From assembly GCA_029582265.1 (NCBI GenBank), contig CM055830.1, positions 33,025,172-33,089,171 on the forward strand: 64,000 nt of DNA, written 5' to 3'. Both the position numbers and the translations under genes were made by a program. Numbering within the stretch: position 1 is the stretch's first letter; every line of letters starts with the position of its first letter. The stretch comes from Zoroaster sp. YZ-2022 (taxonomy: Eukaryota; Echinodermata; Asteroidea; Forcipulatida; Zoroasteridae). Of the stretch, positions 55,375 to 64,000 are shown in pieces. The notes beneath the pieces are model-generated. The model was not told the origin of the DNA and did not search any database. It saw only the letters and a list, made by a program, of their open reading frames with translations.

Positions 55375-55605
55375 CTCTTAGTCTTAATGTAAAAGAGTGA
55401 AAAAACCACTCTTTTAAAGAGCTATATGGTGGACAAGTCTTTTTTGGAGTGAAACCCACTCTGATTCGATTGAAAAATACAGTAAAAGGCTACCAATTCA
55501 CTCTTTATGCACTACTAATTTTACTCTTTATCCACTCCAAAAAGACTTGTCCGCCATATAGCTCTTTGAAAGAGTGGTTTTTCACTCTTTTACATTAAGA
55601 GACTG
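55375..55605. mobile_element. Palindromic MITE, 'ctctttcaaagagc' family
   Basis: agctatatggtggacaagtc and gacttgtccgccatatagct flank the same centre as the copy at 29835-30065, in the opposite orientation, with cactcttttacattaag at the end. Confidence 0.9.
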
Positions 55606-55969
55606 TAACAGTTTTTCGTCTTTTTCTCAATGAACGTGAATACCTTTTGTGATAAAACTGTCACAGGCTAGTTTGTTTGATCTTGAAATCTAGAATAGAA
55701 ATGTACGAACCAAATACCAGTGTTAATTGTACATCAAAAGTCAGTGTGCACTATTGGTAAAATTACTGTAAATGCATCCACATCGGTGCTTTATGAATCA
55801 AGAGAAATATATAGACACCAAGCTGTGAAAAATGTCAGCTTATTTTTTCATGTTATATCATTAACAAAAAAAATAAGCATTTATCTTTTTTATGTATAAA
55901 CAACTGATTTGATTTCGCCCTTACACCGATGTAATGTATGAAGCACTGGGTGTCTGTGAAAAATGCACA

Positions 55970-56210
55970 GGCGACTCGTGCGGGATTCGAACCCACGACC
56001 TTCTACGTTGAGGATTAAACGGGTCACAAACTGAGGACAAGTTTGCGGTTTGTAGGATTTGAAGCTTTGCATGGTGGAGATAGATACTTGAGTTCTTTCG
56101 GGTATACACCATGTAATGATCTCTTCTTGGAAGAAGTGATGGCTCTGAGAAGAGCAGGTTGGTTTGTTCTTGAATGTTTCAACTAGTCTGCTCTAGCCGT
56201 CATCAGGAGA
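55970..56210 (-). mobile_element. Hammerhead-like short element, GGCUAG-stem variant, next to a tRNA-like block
   Basis: On the minus strand from 56206: ctgatgac, stem ggctag, loop agcaga, stem ctagtt, gaaaca; then ctcttctcagag and cttcttccaagaag hairpins, catggtgtatacc and a tgcaaagcttcaaatcctac end. Below 56030 a gggttcgaatcccgcac block looks like a tRNA T arm. A further fragment (ggctcttctcagagcc) is at 56333-56348. Confidence 0.62.
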
Positions 56211-56566
56211 AAGTTTGCGGTTAACACGTTGTTTCTGGTGAAGGATTTGACACTGAAATAAGTTTCTATTTGTGTTCGCCAACAAATGAATGACACTGCT
56301 TCATGTATCACAATTACTCATCGTAACAACCGGCTCTTCTCAGAGCCATCACTTCTTCCAAGAAGAGATAGTGTACCGGAAAGAACTCTACAACACTCAT
56401 CGTATATTATAACAAAGACATATAGTTTCCTAGTCCCCGGCCTTTTCCTTATAATAAGAAAACAAACAAAGTCCTATATATACAGCTCAAACCATTACTC
56501 ATCTATTATGACATTCAGTCAAAACAGACGGATTCAGTGCCAGGTGGTGGTATTATATAAACAATA

Positions 56567-56745
56567 AGTAAGACTAATTGCGGTGACACCATGTGGAATC
56601 TCAATTGAGTAGTAATTAGTTCTGAAAAGAACTGGAGGTACAGTTGTACCTCCAGTTCTTTCAGAACAATACTCAGTAATTCACTGATGTCTTCTTATCA
56701 TCCTCACCATGCAAAGCTACAAGTTTTACCAATAAACAATAACTA
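56567..56745. mobile_element. Fused inverted halves of a hammerhead-like element
   Basis: agtaagactaattgcggtga leads to agaactggaggtaca and then flips into gttgtacctccagttctttc. The ribozyme-like core is missing. gcaaagctacaagttttacc closes it, as next to the copy at 21828. Confidence 0.6.
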
Positions 56746-57216
56746 AAGAAATCACCTTCCAAGCTTGTTTCATGATCCGTGTACATAGCATAATGGCGTA
56801 CGGTAATCAGCACTGAAACTACATCCCTAGTATTATGTATTATATATTATAAGTGTTCACTTTGAATACATAATTGTCATACCACGCCGCTTTGTTTGTC
56901 GTTATACCAATCATGGAGGATTTTGCTTCCTCCATGGACCAACCATGCATGTTCCTTCCTCCCAGTCCATGGCTGAATTTAGTCAAGCCTATGTATGACC
57001 ATGGTATGAACAATGTCCACATGGATATATCTAAATTTTATCTCAGTCTTGCCATCAATAATTATTGTGCCGTTGTTATTCCGTGTACTCGGATCCAGTC
57101 TAAATAAACACATTGTAATTCCCAGTGTCCCCAACGTACCATTTTTACAAATTCAACAGAAGGCTATCGAGCGTGAACAATCTCTCGTTGGTAAATTTAT
57201 GGAGATACGGAAACTA

Positions 57217-58315
57217 TGGTGGCCCTGAAGGGACATCAAGAAAATCTTCGCAAATATTTGTGATGTCGCTAAAAGAAAATCACAAATATCTTTGAAAAAA
57301 TTTGTGATGTCGCGAAAATAATCACATACCCAGGCCCGTACGCAGGATTTTTTATGGGGTGGTGCGAATTTGTACTGATGGGACCAAAAATGCCTTGGGA
57401 AACTATATAACGTCGGTTTCGCGCCCTTTCATCTGCATGTACAGGTAGGCTATATATAGCGTTAATTGTACATGATTCGATCTGGAAGATACGAAATTTC
57501 GCCTAATCCAAGTCCATTTTCGTGTGCCAGTAGTAGCGTTATTTCTACATCAAAATACCATTATTTACCCCGGAAAATGTGGACCTTTTGGTAATTTGGG
57601 GGGGTGCGTACGCACCCGTCGCACCCCCCCCCCCCTGCGTACGGGCCTGCATACCTAATCACATATTTGGCATAGTTTTAACGAACCATTCGCGAATGTT
57701 TTTACACGTATTATTCAATCTAGAGGGCCTTCATGCGACTTGTCCTTTCTCTATGGTTCAAGGGTCATAACCGGCAAACTCGGCCCCCGGTATTTCACGC
57801 TACTGAGACTGCATGGTTTAATACATGTATAACGTTAAGCATGGAGGAAGGTCAAGAGAGTAAATAAAACATTATTATAAAGGCAGGTGTAATGACGTCA
57901 CGGGTCACACTAACTATAACGGGAGCTAATAAAAACCTCATTCATTTTCTCCTCGGAACCCGCCATTACGAAAGCACATGTGCCACGTGACCATTGGTAC
58001 CCAGTTATGACCCTTGAACCAAAGAGAAAGGACACGGTGCATCAAGGCCCTCTAAACTGTTGATGAATAATACGTGTAAGCATATCGCGAATGGTTCGTT
58101 AAAACTATGCCAAATATGTGATTAGGTATGTAATTTTTTTCGCGACATCACAAATATTTGCGCAGATATTTGTGATTTTTTTTTGGTGATATTTTTTTTC
58201 CGCTACATCACAAATATTTGCAAAGATATTAATTTTGTGATTTTTTTTTCGCGACATTACAAAATATTGGCAAAGATGTTTCGATTTGTGATGTCCCTTC
58301 AGGGCCACCATAGGA
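57217..58315. mobile_element. Long-TIR element carrying a nested insertion
   Basis: Ends ctatggtggccctgaaggga and tcccttcagggccaccatag are inverted, and the arms pair over several hundred bp (ttatgacccttgaacca, acgaaccattcgcgaa). aaatatttgtgatgtcgc blocks recur in both arms. The element at 57331-57649 sits in the left arm. Confidence 0.88.
57331..57649. mobile_element. MITE with caggcccgtacgcagg termini and 6-bp target duplication
   Basis: caggcccgtacgcaggattt at the left and cctgcgtacgggcctg at the right are inverted. catacc flanks both sides. The intact right arm of the host element reads the same site with one catacc, so it serves as the empty site. Confidence 0.88.
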
Positions 58316-59970
58316 AACAGACATTATATCGGTCAGTTAGGCATAGTATAGTGAATTTCTGCATCATTGCATTCCACACGAGTAAAGCAATTGGTATTCA
58401 CGTATTGGAATAATTAAAAAACAGTATTTAAAGAGAAGATACAGCATTGTTGGTAACGTACGTTCATTTCAACTCTCTAGTTTTCAAGAAATATATCATA
58501 AAAAATATGAAAATGCGAAACATTTGTTTCATACGTGATACCAACTCAAGTAAGCAAACAATATTAATAACAGCTGTATTGTTATCCATTTGACCTTTGA
58601 CCAAAAAGTGACCTGCTCTCGATTGAATATCCAGGTTTGAAGGATAAAAAACAAAATTAATACCATATTTAAACTTTGTTTAAACCGTGTGGAATGACAT
58701 ACGTACGTTTATTAAATTGTTTGGGCCTTCTGAATCTATAGTGCCATGCTTTTGGAAATATATAGCATTTGGGTTTTGGTAAAGTACGTTAATTTCGACC
58801 TCTTGGTTTTGTAGACATACCATAAAACTTAGCTTTCATCGCTATTTCTGCCACGTTTTTGAGAAACTACGAATGACCAACTGGCTCTTTTCAGAACAAT
58901 TTACTACTCAAAAGAGAATGTCTACATCATGGTGGCATCGCAAACAGTCTTTACTTACGAATAACGGTTTTTGATGTTCTGATGTTTTTGCCAGATGGCA
59001 TAACAATTCAGTACCTTTTTCTCTAAGATAAAAACACGAAATAATGCATGATTTTCAGAATAAATGTTGTTACCTGAATACACCGGTGCATACTCTCCAA
59101 CTCCTTATACAGTGCCGAGGGCGACCAGCGGAGCACGGGAGCCGGCTACCCCGTTGCTCATAAACACTCCCCGCCCGCCGTCTCAGGAATGACGTTCTGC
59201 ATGTATACAAACTTCCCGGTAAGCTTTTTTAGATATAAATAAGTCGTTAATTCGATAATTTGGTCATTATCAATGTTGTAATTTCATAGACTCTGACGTG
59301 ACATTTCTTAAACAAGAGTTAACCAAAAGTGTCTGCCAACTATGGTTCTTATCAGAATCACAATATCCTTTAGTGATAGTTGAGAATTGAGATTTAACCT
59401 GCATGGTGTAATGCCACGAACGAAACCGATGATATTTCCGATGTGGATATATCCGGCTCCATGATTATTTTATCATATCCTGTAAACGGACTCCGATGTC
59501 TACCAGCATTCAGCTTATGGCGACAAATTTCTATATACAGGTCTACAGTGTATTCTAATACCACAATCAAGGACGTTCATTTGTCACATTGACATTTTAA
59601 AAGACCTCTGTAACCATGTATTCAAGTTGACATATTTTCTCTACCTTTGAATTGCCAATTTGTGGTTTTGCTTCCTTTTTCTGGCACTTATTGGTCTATA
59701 ATTATGCTAATATAAATGTGCACATTCATGAGCGAATCAGTGATGTCACAGCTGGATGAGAATATATAATGTGAGTCGGTCAGCACAAAAGCTGACCGAA
59801 TTTCTCGTCTTTTTAAAAGTCAGATTATTATTTGTTGTGTTGACCTGTTAACTGAGTGTCTTGTTAATACCTTACAAACCAGTATTCTGTTTGAGGTAAC
59901 CAGTGTTGTCTTGGCCAAGTTTTGTGGGGTTTTTTAAATTATTTTGTGCACTTTCATTGCTGCTGCGCGC
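58316..59970. other. Gene-free stretch
   Basis: Nothing recognised except a degraded hammerhead-element tail at 58868-58965 (tggctcttttcagaac, catggtggcatcgcaaac). No exon pattern. Confidence 0.5.
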
Positions 59971-59980
59971 GCTATGACAT

Positions 59981-60672
59981 AGACTTGATTTCAAGTCTGA
60001 GATCGCGGTTATTTTTTGTCTACCAGCACATCAGCCATGCAAAACGCCGTTTACCCCTACTGGCTATCACAGCCCTAACTTGCGATCTCAGACTTGACCC
60101 TCATGTGTTTGTGGGATATTCATGTATTCATAGCTAAAATTTACATAATAATACGGATGCTAGAGAGATGGCCAATCAGGAGGCCACAAAAACCTTGTAG
60201 GCCGCGTCTCTTACTAACCGGTTACACTCGCTTAAAATTCTTTCTGTAATATTCATATTAAATTTGTATAGTGCTTGGTATGTAAATAGTAGTATTTGAA
60301 ATGATAGGTAAATTTAATGAGATCTTAGAGTTGTAAAAAAGCACAAAATAAAATACATAATTCCTTCTCTACAAAAAACGTCTTACCTACAGTTTAAATG
60401 GAATCGTTGAGTACATCTCCTCCAACTGCATGTAGAAGGTTTAGTTTGAATATTCATGTTATGGAAAGCTTTCCGACCAATCAGATTGTTCCGTCCACTT
60501 TTGGATTAATTCGCAATAGGGTATGTACAAACCGACGAACAACATTCCCAAGTCTGTGATCGAAGGTTAATGTTGGAGGTTAATACACAAGAGGGCGCTA
60601 TTTAATGCGATACTGTATTATTGGCTTCAGGCAGACAAAAAACCACGATCACAGACTTGGAACCAAGTCTAG
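59981..60672. mobile_element. DNA-transposon-like element with 9-bp target duplication
   Basis: ctatgacat flanks both ends (59972-59980 and 60673-60681). The ends agacttgatttcaagtctga and the inverse of cttggaaccaagtctag match, followed by atcgcggttattttttgtct against agacaaaaaaccacgat. Extra inner copies of the end (gcgatctcagacttg near 60080, caagtctgtgatcg near 60550) are present. No transposase. Confidence 0.85.
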
Positions 60673-60689
60673 CTATGACATATGGATAC

Positions 60690-61725
60690 ACGGATCGATT
60701 AGTAGATGCATATGTATGCATACAATGAGCAAACCGAGCTAATAGAAAAGTAAAACTCGTTTCCGAGGTTTAGTATTGTAATTTTTTTTTTCTTTTTTTT
60801 TCTTTCTTTTTTTCAAATTGGGCGTGTTTTTCATCTTTGAAGATCATGAATGTCCACCAGCCTTACGAATGTATTTTTTGTCATGATCTCTTGATCGTCG
60901 CCTTGCCAACAACAGCCGCCGATCACCGATCGCGCTATTTTGGCGGAACCTCTGCATGCACGGTTGGGTTGGCGCGCGCATGGAATTTTTGTTTTTCAGG
61001 GGATGGCCAGCGGCAAATCCAGAGTAGCACTAAGCAAGGGGGACGTACTGCCAAATAAAATTGGTGGGAAGGGGAGCGCATCAGATTTATTTCGGTAATT
61101 TGGTAATTATAAGAATTTAATTCATTATCTCAATATTGGAACACGTACGGAGCACAAACATAATAAAAAATAATGTATGTTACACTGATCTGGTTCCCTA
61201 TTCACGGAGAAACCTTCCACCGTTTCAAATACATATTTGGCTGATTCAGTGAAGGTCAGCACCAATCTATTATTTCTGCGGGAAAAACAAAATGGTCGAT
61301 CCGATACGCGTAGAACGCGGGAGATTTGCTGGCCCAAAATCGTAAGGAAGTTTCAAGAAATTACGTTATTATTTGTGATATTAGCATGATATTTGTGGTA
61401 CTTGGAATTAGTAAATTTTAGATAAATCATCTTGCGGAACTGGTGTAAAATGCTAACAGATTTTTATGAAGATCTTTCGCTACGTTCATGACCGTCATGG
61501 CTATGCACTGATGCAGCAGTAGGTACGACTCGTACGAGTACGACTGCTTCATTTCACGAACTGACCAAACTTGGAAGCCTTCATAAATTTTCTTGTATTC
61601 GGCCGATTGTCACAAGTGTTCACGGAAGACAAAAGCAGTTATGGCCGCAAAGTTGAGGAGGGTGAATCAAACACTCGGGCAAATGCAGAAGAATTTGGAG
61701 TGTTCTATATGGTAAGCAGGGTATT
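60690..61725. other. Gene-free stretch
   Basis: The frame at 60837-61058 and others here have no recognisable family and no splice support. Nothing else seen. Confidence 0.45.
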
Positions 61726-61727
61726 AA

Positions 61728-62275
61728 GGCCAAGAGAATGAAAGTCATAGATTTGCATCCGGGAAATTTTGAAAACACATGAGGCTTTTTTTCATTATTC
61801 ATTATTCATTATTTCCATTGATCATTAATAACAGCGCAATCACAAGATGTTTCTTCTAATCTGTGTACGTACATGCATCATTATACATTGTACGTGCGGG
61901 CCGCACACACAGGCATACTACTTTACTAGGCTCAACAGCGAATGTGTTGTGCATGTGAAGGCGGTACTACAGTTGCAGGTGCGGATCGGACGGAGTTTAC
62001 CATACAGATTTAGCGCGATGCGACCTTTTTTGTGAACAACGTACGCAGGACTAAGACTGTAAGAGAACATGTGCTAATGATTATAGCGCACATACTGGTG
62101 GAAATTTGGTAAAAACTTCGTTTTACTGATGTGGATGATTTGGAACTAAATTTGTTTGGTGAAAATACCTGAATTGTGCAAATAATGATTTTTTGTGCAA
62201 ATAATGAAAAATTTAGGCGGTAGCTTTCGGGACATGCGGGCGGTGGACGCAAATCTATGACTTTCATTCTCATGG
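61728..62275. mobile_element. MITE with ggccaagagaatgaaagtcat termini
   Basis: ggccaagagaatgaaagtca and atagatttgcatccggg are inverted at the right as gacgcaaatctatgacttt with cattctcatggcc. Confidence 0.87.
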
Positions 62276-62344
62276 CCTAAGGGGGATTTTCTAAAAGTTA
62301 TAAAAACCATAAATATTTGAAGGTAAGGTCAAGGTGGGATTAGT

Positions 62345-62943
62345 TATTCAGATAGAATGTCCTATCCTACCGCCACTTTTTCTTATTCAATATAACCAAA
62401 ACCAATAATGTAATCTTACCTACCTAGTAGTAAGATGGAGAACATATGGATGATGATGGACATTAATTGTAATACTTCAAATTATTCCAGGAAAGAATGT
62501 CGTATCCGACTGCCACTTTTTCTCATTCAGTATAACCAATAATGTAATCTTACTTACCCGATAAGGCGGAGAACATATGGATGATGATGGACATATACTT
62601 CAAATTATTATCAGAATATTTATTTCATGAAAAATAATGCATTTTTTGTATACAATGACTTCCTCTGTCATGTCAGTTTGATCTTGTCGACTCACCCGTT
62701 AGTCACCAACATAGTCATTGCACATGCGCAGTGACAACTAATAGGATCCTTTGATTTTCTGAAAGGGAGAATTTTTTTAGAAGGGAAATAAAGTCCGAAA
62801 ACCATCATAAAAGTGGATTTTAAAGATAGTTTTCGCATTCTGTACCACCAAAAATCAATAGAATAATTTTTAACTGGTTAGTGGTTGCAAAAAAATTCCA
62901 AAAAGCCCTTAAAAAGTGGCGGTCGGATACGACATTCTTTCCC
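62345..62943. mobile_element. MITE, 'agaatgtcgtatccgaccgcc' family
   Basis: aggaaagaatgtcgtatccg at 62491 pairs with cggatacgacattctttccc ending at 62943. A partial copy in direct orientation precedes it (agaatgtcctatcctaccgc at 62355). Relatives are at 23430 and 21600-21660. Confidence 0.85.
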
Positions 62944-63034
62944 CAGTTCAAACTGAGGAAAGAGTGCCTACTCATTCCTAAAAATACAACATTGTAATGA
63001 ATACCAAAAATATGAATGCATTTTCACTATTTTC

Positions 63035-63442
63035 TTGTGAACGACACAATGTATAAAGCTTGTTATCCCTTACACGCCATCAAGATCCCTCAGGTCATCC
63101 ACACAGCAGCTCCTCACCATCGGTTCATGCAGGACCAAAACTTATGGAGACAAGACATTTTCAATTGCAGGCCCACGGCTCTGGAACTCTCTTCCACAAT
63201 CTCTCCGATCCGAAACTGAACTGCAACTTTTCAAGAAACATCTAAAGACCCATTTGTTTAAATTGGCTTTTCAGTGACTGTTATCAACCAACTGACACAC
63301 AGCTATTTTTTTGTTTTGTTGATCATTTTATTTTCATTTTATTTTCTTTTGCATTAAATTTGACTGTTAAGCGCATTGAGAGATCCAGTGGATCTGAAAT
63401 GCGCTATATAAGAACCTGCTATTATTATTATTATTATTATTA
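63035..63442 (+). pseudogene. 3' end of a CR1/L2-like non-LTR retrotransposon
   Basis: The plus-strand frame gives PYTPSRSLRSSTQQLL, SIAGPRLWNSLPQSLRSE and LFKKHLKTHLFKLAF then TGA at 63275-63277, the typical C terminus of CR1/L2/Rex-type reverse transcriptases. A 3' UTR with gcgcattgag and gcgctatata and an (ATT)n tail follows. The element is 5'-truncated. Confidence 0.85.
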
Positions 63443-63477
63443 AAGCTAAAACAATCACAGGTTGTTTAAAGTATGTT

Positions 63478-63522
63478 GATTCAAGGAGAGTAAGCAGTTT
63501 TGCCAACATTACCAATGATGTC
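63478..63522 (-). repeat. Single degenerate 76-bp satellite unit
   Basis: gagagtaagcagttttgcca and acattaccaatgatgt match the unit at 1-740 in inverse orientation, with an internal deletion. Confidence 0.7.
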
Positions 63523-63580
63523 TGTATGTCTGTATGATAGGCAAAATTGTACTGATTTCCACGTTTTTCATGTCTCACAG

Positions 63581-63634
63581 TCTTGATTTATTGCAAGATC
63601 CAGTCTCGACCAAATGTGACCACCAGTTCTGCAA
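63581..63634 (+). CDS. BRCA1-like RING-finger exon
   Basis: A 54-nt exon between catgtctcacag and gtgagt, entering and leaving in phase 2. It encodes, after a split Cys, LDLLQDPVSTKCDHQFC and a split Lys. This matches the part of the BRCA1 RING domain with C-L-x-L-[IL]-x-[ED]-P-V-S-T-K-C-D-H-x-F-C-K. In human BRCA1 the corresponding exon is, as I recall, also 54 bp with the same phases. Cys, Cys, His and Cys here are zinc ligands of the C3HC4 RING. BRCA1 is a nuclear E3 ubiquitin ligase subunit in DNA repair. The exon before (start of RING) was not found to the left within the retrotransposon-rich stretch, and the next lies beyond the window. It could also be a BRCA1-derived pseudogene piece, but the splice sites are sound. 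Confidence 0.72.
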
Positions 63635-63864
63635 GTGAGTATCTCTCCGTCAATGTCTTGTCAAAACAATTTCACAATTTGCAGTCCATCCCAAATGCTT
63701 CCACGAGAAATGATTCCATCTTAACTGCTCTTATCTTTCTATTATAATAGGAATTTGTATGTCAAATTTACAAAGGGCAAGCCTCAATCTTAACCACTGC
63801 GGTCATTACCGTGGTACCCCTCCGAGTTGGCCGTAATGCCCCTTCATCATCATCATCATCAAGG

Positions 63865-64000
63865 CTATAGTTCGTCCATTTGTTGGACAAAGCCCTCCTC
63901 ATAAACTTCCATTTGTCTCTCTCTAGCCACTCTTGTCCATGTTGCCGTGCCCATGTGTGCTGTTATGTCATCTCTCCATCTTTTCTTTTGCCGTCCTCTC
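63865..64000 (-). pseudogene. 3' end of a second non-LTR retrotransposon
   Basis: The minus strand gives RGRQKKRWRDDI, then WTRVARERQMEVYEEGF and QQMDEL before TAG. RGRxKKRWxDDI is the C-terminal signature of several reverse transcriptases of RTE-like and related LINEs. A short (TGA)n tail follows the stop. It continues past the right edge. Confidence 0.75.

Overview
The window is animal nuclear DNA. It has spliced genes with GT-AG introns of 0.5 to 7 kb, is AT-rich, and is loaded with tRNA-derived SINEs, non-LTR retrotransposon fragments, Penelope/ribozyme-like short elements, dozens of palindromic MITE-like elements and several minisatellites. The gene content (ST6GalNAc-type sialyltransferases and one BRCA1-like RING exon) suggests an invertebrate deuterostome such as an echinoderm, hemichordate or cephalochordate. 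The species cannot be fixed from sequence alone; an echinoderm is a guess.

Main content: a cluster of four paralogous GT29 sialyltransferase genes of the ST6GalNAc I/II type, two on each strand and facing each other. Gene B (+) shows only its last exon (1422-1636), because the window starts inside the gene. Gene A (+, 3646-15343) has seven coding exons and 422 codons. Gene C (-, 36285-25124) has seven coding exons and 383 codons. Gene D (-, 53947-47021) has seven coding exons and 371 codons. The three complete genes share the same intron positions and phases (0,1,2,0,2,1). Each encodes an N-terminal signal anchor, sialylmotifs L and S, motif III and motif VS, the layout of a type II Golgi membrane enzyme that adds sialic acid to O-glycans. 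All three have Cys or Ser where the usual Asn of motif L stands.

Layout: 1-740 is a 76-bp satellite. 1422-1636 is the end of gene B. 3646-15343 is gene A, with introns holding minisatellites, MITEs, a SINE and a (ATT)n tract. 15344-25100 is a gene-free repeat field with a LINE endonuclease fragment, long inverted repeats and a 91/61-bp minisatellite. 25124-36285 is gene C, including a second 76-bp satellite array that flips orientation. 36300-46900 is a gene-free stretch with a 319-bp tandem duplication that records a clean insertion of a 115-bp hammerhead-like element, and with nested MITEs. 47021-53947 is gene D. 54000-63000 is another repeat field with elements whose target-site duplications can be read. 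At 63581-63634 lies a 54-bp exon matching the second RING-coding exon of BRCA1. The right edge holds the 3' ends of two different non-LTR retrotransposons.

The four sialyltransferase genes look like a local expansion by duplication and inversion. Gene-level entries give the spliced model; exon entries give exact boundaries read from splice signals and phase.
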